Position numbers and translations under genes: made by a program
Source: CAZFAP01 sp964516325
GTDB lineage: Bacteria > Auribacterota > JABMQX01
DNA: 26,088 nucleotides
Direction: 5' to 3'
Assembly: GCA_964516325.1 (NCBI GenBank)
Contig: CAZFAP010000057.1
Span: 1-26,088 of the forward strand
The notes under the pieces: generated by a model
Seen by the model: the letters and a program-made list of their open reading frames with translations, nothing else
Database searches by the model: none
Told to the model about the DNA's origin: nothing
In this document: piece after piece, positions 15,645-23,494 of the stretch
Numbering within the stretch: position 1 is the stretch's first letter
Layout of the letters: each line of letters opens with the position of its first letter

Positions 15645-16628
15645 ATGGAAAAGCGAAAGTTAGGGAGTTCGAATGTCGAAGTTTCCGTGATAGGGCTCGG
15701 CTGCTGGGCCATCGGCGGCTGGATGTGGGGCGGCACGGACGACCAGAAAGCCATCGCCGCCATTCGGAAAGCGATAGACGTCGGAATGGTCTTGCTCGAT
15801 ACAGCGCCCGTCTATGGTTTCGGGCATTCCGAGGAGATTGTCGGCAAGGCGATTGAGGGACGTCGTGAGCACGGCGTCGTCGCCACGAAGTGTGGACTCG
15901 TCTGGGACCACGCGACGCAGAACCTCTCCATGGTTGACAAGGAAGGGCTCGCGATATATAGAGACCTCACAAAGAAGAGCGTTCTGAAGGAAATCGAGGA
16001 CAGCCTTCGTCGGTTAAAGACCGAGTGGATTGACCTCTATCAATGCCATCGGCCGGACGATATGACGCCCGCCGAAGAGACGATGGAAGCGCTAAACCTC
16101 CTCCTGAAACAGGGGAAAATCCGGGCCATCGGCGTGAGCAATTTCTCGGTCAAGCAGATCAAGGCTTTCCGCAAGGCCGGACCGGTCCATTCCGACCAGC
16201 CGCGATACAGCATGCTTGACAGAACAATCGAGGCGGAGAATCTCCCCTATTATCGCAGGCATAACATTGGGGTCCTTGCCTACAGTCCATTGGAGCAGGG
16301 AATTTTGACCGGGAAGGTAACGCTCGACCGGAAGTTCCCGCCGAGCGATTACAGGAGTGACAGGCCATGGTTTCAGAAGGGAAACCTGAAGCGGGTGCTG
16401 GCTTTCGTGGAGAAGCTGAAGCCGATCGCCGCGGATCACGGGAGGACCCTCGCTCAGCTCGCTGCGAATTGGGTCATCTGCCAGGAAGGGATGACTTCGG
16501 CTCTCGTCGGGGCGCGCACTCCGGAGCAGGTGGTCGAGAATGCGGGCGCGGCGGGCTGGCGGCTGACCGGTGATGAACTCCGGCTCATTGACAAGTACGT
16601 CGAGGAACTGGGTCCGCCGGAGCAGTAA
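15645..16628 (+). CDS. Aldo/keto reductase
   Basis: A 327-residue NADPH-dependent oxidoreductase of the AKR superfamily, resembling the IolS/aryl-alcohol branch. All four catalytic residues are visible: Asp52 and Tyr57 in LDTAPVYG, Lys82 in VATKCG, and His135 in LYQCHRPD. GVSNF (about 160-164) and LAYSPLEQGILTGK near 230 are typical AKR barrel and cofactor motifs. The ATG at 15645 follows GGAG by seven bases; the frame extends upstream to 15594 but without a better site. No signal peptide is present, so it is cytoplasmic. It may reduce keto or aldehyde sugars released by neighbouring enzymes, but AKRs are too broad for this to be more than a guess. It converges with ThuA copy 2. Confidence 0.92.
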   Translation: MEKRKLGSSNVEVSVIGLGCWAIGGWMWGGTDDQKAIAAIRKAIDVGMVLLDTAPVYGFGHSEEIVGKAIEGRREHGVVATKCGLVWDHATQNLSMVDKEGLAIYRDLTKKSVLKEIEDSLRRLKTEWIDLYQCHRPDDMTPAEETMEALNLLLKQGKIRAIGVSNFSVKQIKAFRKAGPVHSDQPRYSMLDRTIEAENLPYYRRHNIGVLAYSPLEQGILTGKVTLDRKFPPSDYRSDRPWFQKGNLKRVLAFVEKLKPIAADHGRTLAQLAANWVICQEGMTSALVGARTPEQVVENAGAAGWRLTGDELRLIDKYVEELGPPEQ

Positions 16629-16684
16629 GCTCGCCCTCCCGCTCTACTTCAGAAGCGGTCCATCGCGGACGTGCCCTTTGAAAT

Positions 16685-16701
16685 CCCCGCAACCTGCGGG
16701 G
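16685..16701 (-). terminator. Hairpin downstream of ThuA copy 2
   Basis: CCCCGC (16685-16690), 5-base loop, GCGGGG (16696-16701). On the minus strand the stem lies 15 bases after the ThuA2 stop and is followed by ATTTC, only weakly T-rich. It may serve both convergent genes. Confidence 0.45.
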
Positions 16702-16715
16702 AAGAAGCGTCAGGG

Positions 16716-17534
16716 TCAGGTGGAGCCCCGTCGAGCCGGGGCGGGGGCGGGCGTCTGCGCCTTGGGCGCGGGGGTGCGACCAGCCGCCCAGAAAATGGCG
16801 TTGGAAACGAGCTTCCGGTAATTGGCGTCGTTGAAGGCGCTCGCCGCGTGCCCCAACAGAATGTAGGCGACCGGGGCGTTGCCACAGAAATGCGTCCACG
16901 CGATGACTTTCGCGCTCAGGGGATGGTCAACCGTCAGAAGGGTTTTGACGTCCGGGCGCACGAGGAATTTGTTGTAAACCTCGTCGAGAATTTCGAAATC
17001 GGTTAGGCCCTGAACAATCGGATGGTTCTTATCGGCGATATTGACCTTCAGCTTCTCGTCGTGTTTATAGGTTGATTTCGGGTGGAGGACGCCCTCTTCC
17101 TCGCGATCCGCCGTATAGAATTTCCCACCGATGATTTTCTGATAATCGGGCCAATCCTGATACGACCCGAGAGCGTGGTGCAGCGCAACCAGGCCTTTCC
17201 CGCTCGCGAGGAACTCGAGCAAATTCTTCTTCTGGTCGTCGGTGATTTTCTGGGCCATGTCGTACAGGACGAGCACGTCGTACTTCGACGACAAGCGCTC
17301 GTTATACGCCTCGCTCGTTTCCTTCTGCTCGCCGGTCTCGCAGACGATGGCGTCCATCGCTTTGAACATGGCGAAGAACGGCTCCTTCTCGAAATCGTGC
17401 CCTCCCGTCACGACGAGAACCCTGATCTTCTTCACCTGAGCAGCCGCACCTTCACACACTGCTCTTTCTGGTCGAGCCGCCAGAAAGGCGAACACACAAG
17501 CCAGAGCCACGAACCAAGTCCAATTTCGCTTCAC
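16716..17534 (-). CDS. Secreted ThuA-domain protein (copy 2)
   Basis: A 272-residue ThuA-family protein starting with GTG at 17534, supported by GGAGG seven bases upstream. A Sec signal covers about 1-27 (hydrophobic FVALACVFAFLAA, then AVCEG). The fold opens with IRVLVVTGGHDF at 37-48 and carries ALHHALG at 117-123, the family's double-histidine motif. The C-terminal 18 residues are Ala/Pro-rich. It matches the typical ThuA-domain proteins of PVC genomes more closely than copy 1 and is probably not a recent duplicate of it. It is divergent from the PQQ-propeller lipoprotein, each gene with its own good promoter. The reaction is unknown; a keto-sugar substrate is suggested by rhizobial ThuA. 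Confidence 0.9.
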   Translation of the reverse strand: MKRNWTWFVALACVFAFLAARPERAVCEGAAAQVKKIRVLVVTGGHDFEKEPFFAMFKAMDAIVCETGEQKETSEAYNERLSSKYDVLVLYDMAQKITDDQKKNLLEFLASGKGLVALHHALGSYQDWPDYQKIIGGKFYTADREEEGVLHPKSTYKHDEKLKVNIADKNHPIVQGLTDFEILDEVYNKFLVRPDVKTLLTVDHPLSAKVIAWTHFCGNAPVAYILLGHAASAFNDANYRKLVSNAIFWAAGRTPAPKAQTPAPAPARRGST

Positions 17535-17625
17535 TGGTTTCCCTCCGTGCAGTTCATCTTACGGATTCACCTTGCCAAACACTGTTTCCCGAGCCGCGCA
17601 GGCGCGCTCGTTCACAATAGCCCAT

Positions 17626-17654
17626 AAGATATAGAATCCTTCGTGTCTTTTCAA
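17626..17654 (-). promoter_or_regulatory. Sigma70-type promoter for ThuA copy 2
   Basis: On the minus strand TTGAAA (17654-17649), a 17-base spacer, TATCTT (17631-17626). The leader would be about 85 bases to the GTG at 17534. Confidence 0.55.
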
Positions 17655-17737
17655 GAGATTTGTCGAAGCGCTTCTTTGGGGAACGCGGGCGAGTCCACAA
17701 TCTCTCTCGCAAACATGATTTTCGGAATGGCCGCGTC

Positions 17738-17766
17738 TTGATTTCGCCAGGGAAGTTGCCTATCCT
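17738..17766 (+). promoter_or_regulatory. Sigma70-type promoter for the PQQ-propeller lipoprotein operon
   Basis: TTGATT at 17738-17743, a 17-base spacer, TATCCT at 17761-17766. The start would be near 17773, with a leader of about 66 bases. Likely drives 17839-21683 and perhaps further. Confidence 0.55.
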
Positions 17767-17838
17767 TGAGATGGTTGCTCGGTTCCCCGTCGGACGAGTC
17801 TTCGTCAGAAGTTCTCTTTTGCAGAACGGGAGAAAAGC

Positions 17839-19281
17839 ATGAAGCAGCTTGGGCGACGCTTGGCGATATTGCTGATTGTGTTCTTCCTGCTGGCAGGCTG
17901 TCCAGAAGACTGGCCGCAACTGCAAAAAAATCCCGGTCATACGGGTTACACCGACGACCAACCCATGCCGCCGTATCGGCTTGCATGGACGTTTGAAATC
18001 AACGAGCCGACGCATACAGGGAGTCCCACGATCGTCGCTGACGCGAAGGTCTTCCTGGGCACAAACTGGGGGAATCTGATTGCCATAGACCTTCGCTCCG
18101 GAAAGAGGCTCTGGACTTACCCAGCGGGGCGGACGATTTTCGCCACGCCCGCGTTCGACAGCGGGGTCGTCTATGCCAACTCGATGGACCGACATTGCCA
18201 CGCCGTCCGAGCCTCGGACGGCTCCGTCTTATGGACCTTCGAGACCGGGGAGGGGATTTTGACGGGACCTGTAGTGGCGGAGGGAAAAGTCTTCGTGGCG
18301 GGTCGGGACGGTTTTGTTCATGCGCTCGATGTCAGAAGCGGCGAGGAGGTGTGGAAATCGCCGATCGGTGGCCCAGTGATGGCCACGCCCGCGTATGCGA
18401 ACGGCGTGCTCTATGTTGGCGGGGGGGACAATCACGTTTACGCGTTTGATGGGGAAAGCGGTGCCCTGATTTGGAAATCGGCGAAGCTTCCGGGCATGGC
18501 GATTCGCGACTACTGGGTGGTTGCCTCGGGCGACACGGTCATCGCCTCGACGCAGCAGGTTGCCGGCGCTCATGAAACCCACCACGAGATTGAGGAGGCT
18601 ATCATGGCGCCTTTCCGCGAGAAGTACCATGGTCAGATGCTTGTCCAGGAGGGACTGCTCGACCAGGTGCGCCAATGGTATCTGGATCATCCCGAGCACA
18701 AGACGTTTCACGTCCTGAACGCAAAAGATGGTTCGGAGAAGTTCGTCGCTCCGATCATCCAGGTTCACGGCGGAGGCTGCACGGGGCCATTGCCCGTGAT
18801 CGGGCGGGATGGGTACGCCTATGCAATGTACTCTCTCGTGCGAGTCAAGGCATCCGGTTGGGCTTTTGTCGGACGGCTTGATCTGACGAATGGGAAGCTC
18901 GAGCCGTTGATCAACGACCGATACTGGATTGACAAGAACGAATGGGAATGGCAGGCAAAACCGGGGACGGTGCTCGACCGCCATAGCGCTTTCGCGGTGG
19001 GCTTTTGCGTGAGCGACCAATCCTGGGGGCTCGCTCGGGGGGGCGACACGATTTTCGCAGTTCGGGACCCCGGCTGGGCTTCGGGAGAGGGTTCTTACAG
19101 TTACATTGACGTCCGGACCGGGAAGGACGGCTGGCTGGAGGGGGTGAATTTGCGGGAGGCTCCTCGTGGCGGGAGTTATGGCGGCGCGTTCCATGCCACC
19201 GCGTCGCCAATGGTCGTTTCCGGCAAGTACCTCATCCACAAGACAGTCCGAAACGTGGTCTTCTGTCTCGAAGGACATTAA
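17839..19281 (+). CDS. PQQ-like beta-propeller lipoprotein
   Basis: A 480-residue protein with a lipoprotein signal: hydrophobic core 9-18 and lipobox LAGC with Cys21, so it is probably anchored to a membrane facing the periplasm or outside. The mature part has propeller blades of the PQQ/BamB type. The 'AID/ALD...SG...W' pattern recurs at about 81-92, 121-132, 161-172 and 201-212, with weaker later repeats. It lacks the catalytic residues and size of a quinoprotein dehydrogenase, so a scaffold, binding or sensing role is more likely. An insert of about 60 charged residues (240-290) breaks the repeat pattern. The ATG at 17839 has GGAG six bases upstream. The following gene starts 47 bases after its stop, so the two form an operon. 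Confidence 0.85.
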   Translation: MKQLGRRLAILLIVFFLLAGCPEDWPQLQKNPGHTGYTDDQPMPPYRLAWTFEINEPTHTGSPTIVADAKVFLGTNWGNLIAIDLRSGKRLWTYPAGRTIFATPAFDSGVVYANSMDRHCHAVRASDGSVLWTFETGEGILTGPVVAEGKVFVAGRDGFVHALDVRSGEEVWKSPIGGPVMATPAYANGVLYVGGGDNHVYAFDGESGALIWKSAKLPGMAIRDYWVVASGDTVIASTQQVAGAHETHHEIEEAIMAPFREKYHGQMLVQEGLLDQVRQWYLDHPEHKTFHVLNAKDGSEKFVAPIIQVHGGGCTGPLPVIGRDGYAYAMYSLVRVKASGWAFVGRLDLTNGKLEPLINDRYWIDKNEWEWQAKPGTVLDRHSAFAVGFCVSDQSWGLARGGDTIFAVRDPGWASGEGSYSYIDVRTGKDGWLEGVNLREAPRGGSYGGAFHATASPMVVSGKYLIHKTVRNVVFCLEGH

Positions 19282-19328
19282 AGTGAGAGAACGAACGACG
19301 GGCGAGTTCGCGAAGAAAGGGACATGAG

Positions 19329-21683
19329 GTGGTCTGGCACCGATGGTTTGGCGCATTTGCAGGTCTCGCTCTTGCGATCCTTGCTGCATCGGGACCCTCC
19401 TTGGGCGCTGGTGGGCACACAGTGCCGTCGGAGATCGCCACGGGGTCTTTTCAGGGGAATGGCGGCTTCTCTTTTCAGCTCGAATTTGCAGATGAAGAAA
19501 TTCTCTTTCAGCGCACGGCGCCCGATCTTCCTCAAGGAAGAGAGCCGATGCCGGCGTGGTCGGGGGATGCGTACGTCTTGTTCCGGTGCGTGCTGGGGGA
19601 GGGCGCAAAGAAAATCCATGTGGATGAGAGCGCATGGGACCATCAACTCGCAACATACAATCTCCGAAATGGTCAAGCGAAGGTTGTGTTGAGCCGCCTC
19701 ACTCCTGCCGTGCTAATTGATGCTCCGGCGCACGGCATCGCGTTCGAGGGGACGGCACCGACCCATCTCGCCTTCGTTTCCGGAAGCAAGGTTGTCGTGG
19801 GCGCTTCGGGGACTATCGAGGAGATGCCGAAGCTCGAGGAGCCATGGGTGCTTGGGTGGTTTGGGAGGTCTTCGCCATACCGAAATTACTCCGAGGTCGC
19901 CGACCTGGATGATGAACACCTGGGGGCGGATAAGGTCTCTCTCGGGAGACGGCGTCCGATGAAACTCGACTTCCCGCTTCTTTTTCGCCTGGAGCGTCAG
20001 CCCCGGGCGGTCGAGACCTCAGCCGGTGGGATCATCTTCCGGTTCGAGGGTCAAGCGGGAAAGGTCGCGGTGATGCCGCTGTTTGGGGGAAGAATATTCG
20101 AGCCGGACGAGACCGAGAGATGGGTTCGTGGTTTGCCCGAGGAGGTGCTCAGGCAATGCCGCCTCTGGTCGCAGACGCTACGGGATTATCCTCTCTTGGT
20201 GAAAGAAACCTATTGTGTTGATGCGGACAACGATGTTCTCTCAATACAGCAAGAATTCGCGTGGGAGTCCTTCCACGACGATTGGAGGACGCCAGCGGTG
20301 AAGGCGGCGCCCGTGCCAGCCATGCTGGCTCTGGCGCTCGGTGGCAACTTCCCTGTGACGTTTCACCAGGGCGCAAAGGAAGTCAAGCCCGCTGAGTATA
20401 ACCTCATGGATACACCCGGCAAGGCAATGGGCATCGAAGGGGCTGAGCTATACGAGTACCGCGTGCATGGGCTGGGGCGGTATCTCTTTCACGAGCGCAA
20501 GACGGCGCCGGCCTCAAGCGAAACCGCGCCGCTCCGTGCCAAGCTCGAGAGGCATGTCCAGGAAATGGTGGATGCAGGACATCTGTCGCCCCTCTTCTAC
20601 GTCTATGGCGGGATTGCTGGCGCCGCTCCCGCCTATTTCTACTGGTCAAGCTCACCAGACCTGGCGAAAGCGGTGTCGGCGGCCTATCCTTATCTCTCCG
20701 AAGAGCTGAAACGGCAAGTCAGGGAATATCTGAAAAGCGAGTGGAAGATGAATCCGCCGTTCCGGGTGGATACTGCTAAATATCTCGAGGGAGCAAATCG
20801 TGCCCCGTACGATGTGCCGTGGCAGGAGGTGCGCCTCACTCCGGCATTCAACCGCGAAAAAGCTCTGCGGGAGTCTCGCTTCTTCGGCGACCTATACGGC
20901 GTACACGAGTATATCGCCATCACGGGTGAAAAGCTGGACGCCGAGCCGCTCAGAACGCAAAGCATAACGCGCGTGAACGAACTTCTCGCCCTGCATGATT
21001 GGGCGCTTTGCGGACCCGTCAAGCCTCCGTCCCGGCGGCAGGGTTTTTTTGACCCGTACAGCTATTATCGGCGAAATGGCCAATCCACCTACAATAGCTG
21101 GCTCGCAGGGGCGATTGGGTTCATGCGCCTTGCGCGAGCGTACGGTTGGAAGGACGAAGAATCGCTGGGCTGGTACTTGTTTGGCAAACTCGCTATCGCT
21201 CGGATCGGACAGGCGAGATACACCGCGGAGCTTCACCGCATGGGCCTCGTTTGGGGCCACGAGAAAAACGATTGGCGAACGCTCGTCCATATTGACCAGA
21301 ACTGTGCCATCGTCCTTCGCGGCTCCATCTCCCCGGTTGTGCGGGAGGATCAGGAAATCCCCCCATTCATTGACCTCGTCGAGGAGGTTGGCCGGATGCT
21401 TGGCAGGCATGCGAGGGAAGAGTGCCGCAGTTACCTTGACAACCTGGACGAGTCCATGGCGCTCTGGTGGATAAGCGAAGCACCCAAGCAGTCCGCCAGC
21501 GAGCAGCGGCTTTGCCCCTTGCAGCACAAAAGCGGCAATGTTCTGGCGCAGTACTGGGTTCTGGGAAAGACACGGGACGAGTTCCGCCTTTACGTGGACA
21601 CAACCCGCTTCAGGGGCGACTTTTTCCATATTCACAACCTCGCGGCATTGATTGATAGCTATGCGGAGGGCATCCGGCAATAA
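19329..21683 (+). CDS. Large secreted protein of unknown function, possibly an (alpha/alpha)-toroid carbohydrate enzyme
   Basis: A 784-residue protein that I cannot assign to a family. A Sec signal is clear (hydrophobic 8-20, cleavage near PSLGAGG). The first 370 or so residues look beta-rich. The rest is helix-rich, with aromatic stretches such as LFYVYGG near 422, FFDPYSYYRRNG near 572 and YNSWLAG near 588. That layout resembles glycosidases or polysaccharide lyases built from a beta-sandwich and an (alpha/alpha) barrel, but no catalytic motif is certain. It starts with GTG at 19329, seven bases after GGG in AAAGGG; an ATG at 19324 is in another frame. It follows the PQQ lipoprotein closely and may work with it. 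Confidence 0.75.
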   Translation: MVWHRWFGAFAGLALAILAASGPSLGAGGHTVPSEIATGSFQGNGGFSFQLEFADEEILFQRTAPDLPQGREPMPAWSGDAYVLFRCVLGEGAKKIHVDESAWDHQLATYNLRNGQAKVVLSRLTPAVLIDAPAHGIAFEGTAPTHLAFVSGSKVVVGASGTIEEMPKLEEPWVLGWFGRSSPYRNYSEVADLDDEHLGADKVSLGRRRPMKLDFPLLFRLERQPRAVETSAGGIIFRFEGQAGKVAVMPLFGGRIFEPDETERWVRGLPEEVLRQCRLWSQTLRDYPLLVKETYCVDADNDVLSIQQEFAWESFHDDWRTPAVKAAPVPAMLALALGGNFPVTFHQGAKEVKPAEYNLMDTPGKAMGIEGAELYEYRVHGLGRYLFHERKTAPASSETAPLRAKLERHVQEMVDAGHLSPLFYVYGGIAGAAPAYFYWSSSPDLAKAVSAAYPYLSEELKRQVREYLKSEWKMNPPFRVDTAKYLEGANRAPYDVPWQEVRLTPAFNREKALRESRFFGDLYGVHEYIAITGEKLDAEPLRTQSITRVNELLALHDWALCGPVKPPSRRQGFFDPYSYYRRNGQSTYNSWLAGAIGFMRLARAYGWKDEESLGWYLFGKLAIARIGQARYTAELHRMGLVWGHEKNDWRTLVHIDQNCAIVLRGSISPVVREDQEIPPFIDLVEEVGRMLGRHAREECRSYLDNLDESMALWWISEAPKQSASEQRLCPLQHKSGNVLAQYWVLGKTRDEFRLYVDTTRFRGDFFHIHNLAALIDSYAEGIRQ

Positions 21684-21969
21684 TATCTGGGGGGACGGCG
21701 ACACCCATAAAGACTGCCCTTGAGGGGGCGGGCTGCTGACCAAAAAGCAGCCGCAGCCGAAAGCGCTGAGTTGTCGGCGAGCGGTCACCCGGACCCCGGA
21801 GAAGGCGGAGAGGGAGTAAGCTCGGGGGAGGCGCCTCCAGGGGTGTCCAGCCCCCGGAAGCGATTTGCCGTAGCTTCATGCAAAGCCGCATCAAGGTCGT
21901 CACGCCAGAGCCCTTGAGGGCGAAAGTCCATACAGGAGGATTCAGCGAACTGAAAGGGAGGAGACCGCG
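21684..21969 (+). other. 286-bp GC-rich leader with several inverted and direct repeats
   Basis: Before isomerase-like copy 2. It contains a 7-bp stem (GGCTGCT 21731-21737 with AGCAGCC 21746-21752), the 12-bp palindrome GGAGGCGCCTCC (21827-21838) inside CGGGGG/CCCCCG arms (21823-21828, 21851-21856), and GCCCTTGAGGG twice (21716-21726 and 21910-21920). No coding frame or promoter is convincing. It may be a structured leader RNA or regulator binding region. Confidence 0.45.
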
Positions 21970-23400
21970 ATGAACGGAAAAATGAACCGAAGAGAATTCA
22001 CGAAGCTGGCAACCGCGGGAGGCGTTTTCTGGATTGCTGGCTCGAGCATGCTTGGGTTTGGCGCGACTGAGAAAGGAACGAAATTGATAAGCCCCGGCTG
22101 CCGACGGTCCCGGGTCAAGGTCGCGCGGCTTTATCTCGGAGTGCCCCAGGCGCATTATCCGAACCCGGATCTGGACCTGGCGGCGGAGCTCAAGGCATAC
22201 GAATCGAGGTTTGCGGAATTGAAGAACGAATTGTCCGACGTGGAGTTTGTGGTAGATGAGCTAATCAGTTCCGCGGACCAGGTCGGGCGGATCAAAGACA
22301 AATTGAAGGATGTTGACGGCATTCTTGTCATCCATCTCACACTCTGGGTCCTGCCGATTCTGACCGAAATCCTCCGCCTCGGACAACCCACGATGATTCT
22401 CTCGGCGCCCTATTCCGGGCATGAATGGTACGACCTCAGCGCTATCCGCAGGCAGCCGCTCGGAGAAAAAATGGAGTGCATATTGTCCACCGATTACAAA
22501 CAACTGGGCGTTGCCATAAGGCCCTTCCGCGCCATCCATCACCTGAGAGAAGCTGTGATACTCAACCTCACGACCGGCGATTTCTCCCAGTACGCAGACG
22601 CCGTCAAGACCAAGTTCGGAACGACCATCAAGAAGATTGAGCTTGCGCGGCTGCTCGATGCATACGGCGTGGTGCGCGACCCCGACGCAGAAGCGGAGGC
22701 GGAGCGGTGGATTAAGGGAGCGGAGAAGGTTGTGGAGCCGTCCCGAGAAGAGATATTCAGGTCATGCAAACTGGCGCTCGCTTTCGAGAGGTTGATGGAT
22801 GAAGAGGAAGCCACCGTGATGACCGTGGATTGCTACGGGAGCATGTATCACAAAACCCCCGCTTATCCCTGCATCGGTTTCACGCGGCTCAATGACATGG
22901 GATTCGGGGGCATTTGCCAATCGGACCTGCCCTGCGCGATGGTCCATATTCTATTCCAGGGGCTGTGCGGGAAGCCCGGTTTCGTGAACAATCCCACCTT
23001 TGACTTCTCGACGAATAGCGCGACCCTGATCCACTGCCTCGGCAGCACAAAAATGGATGGTCCCGAAAAGCCCTCCGCGCCGTACAGGTTGCGGAGCGTC
23101 ATGGAACGCCGGGAGGGAGCTGTGCCGCAGGTGACGATGCGCACCGGCCAAAAGGTTACACAGGCAATCCTGGACGGGACATCTTCTTTGCGGTATTTCA
23201 CCGGCGAGATTGTTGACACGCCGGAAACGGACAGGGGCTGCCGGACAAAAATCACGGTCAAGCTCGACGGCGACGCGGAAAGGTTGTGGAGAAACTGGTC
23301 GAGCGGAATCCATCGCGTAACGTGCTACGGGAACATTGCCAGGGAGCTTGAGTACTTTTGCAGGTTCAAGCAGGTTCAGATGGTGGACGAGGCCGTGTAA
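21970..23400 (+). CDS. Tat-exported L-fucose/L-arabinose isomerase-like protein (copy 2)
   Basis: A 476-residue protein with a twin-arginine signal (NRREFTKLA at 6-14, hydrophobic 16-30). The C-terminal half carries VEPS at 255-258, TVDC at 285-288, HC at 355-356, GCRT at 423-426 and His448 before CYGN. The same blocks occur in the same order and at nearly the same spacing in the protein at 2239-3684, so the two are distant paralogues. The fold is that of fucose/arabinose isomerases, whose usual job is metal-dependent aldose-ketose conversion in the cytoplasm. An exported form may act on a free sugar in the periplasm or have become a binding protein. The ATG has GGGAGG eight bases upstream. 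It lies 286 bp after the unknown secreted protein. Confidence 0.8.
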   Translation: MNGKMNRREFTKLATAGGVFWIAGSSMLGFGATEKGTKLISPGCRRSRVKVARLYLGVPQAHYPNPDLDLAAELKAYESRFAELKNELSDVEFVVDELISSADQVGRIKDKLKDVDGILVIHLTLWVLPILTEILRLGQPTMILSAPYSGHEWYDLSAIRRQPLGEKMECILSTDYKQLGVAIRPFRAIHHLREAVILNLTTGDFSQYADAVKTKFGTTIKKIELARLLDAYGVVRDPDAEAEAERWIKGAEKVVEPSREEIFRSCKLALAFERLMDEEEATVMTVDCYGSMYHKTPAYPCIGFTRLNDMGFGGICQSDLPCAMVHILFQGLCGKPGFVNNPTFDFSTNSATLIHCLGSTKMDGPEKPSAPYRLRSVMERREGAVPQVTMRTGQKVTQAILDGTSSLRYFTGEIVDTPETDRGCRTKITVKLDGDAERLWRNWSSGIHRVTCYGNIARELEYFCRFKQVQMVDEAV

Positions 23401-23403
23401 TTG

Positions 23404-23421
23404 CTCTCCCTGCGCGGAGAG
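23404..23421. terminator. Hairpin between convergent genes
   Basis: CTCTCC (23404-23409), 6-base loop, GGAGAG (23416-23421), four bases after the isomerase-like copy 2 stop and about 75 bases from the surface-protein stop. Very GC-rich DNA follows, not a U-run. Confidence 0.3.
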
Positions 23422-23494
23422 GCCGGCCGCCGAGCATGGAGCTGCCGCGGTATCGAGATTCCCAAACGTGCGGCCGCCCTCCCCTACTCTCCGC

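Larger units (their letters stand above)
17535..17838. other. 304-bp divergent regulatory region
   Basis: Lies between ThuA copy 2 (-) and the PQQ lipoprotein (+). It has one good promoter in each direction and a 10-bp perfect palindrome, GAAGCGCTTC, at 17665-17674 between them. The palindrome is placed where an operator could affect both promoters. Confidence 0.5.

Noticed and set aside
17839..19281. PQQ-dependent alcohol or glucose dehydrogenase
   Set aside because: The repeats are right, but the protein is too short and lacks the catalytic Asp and Ca-binding context; it is a lipoprotein propeller.
18229..19656. 475-codon open frame on the minus strand
   Set aside because: It covers the opposite strand of the PQQ lipoprotein and the start of the next gene, with Arg/Pro/His-rich shadow composition.
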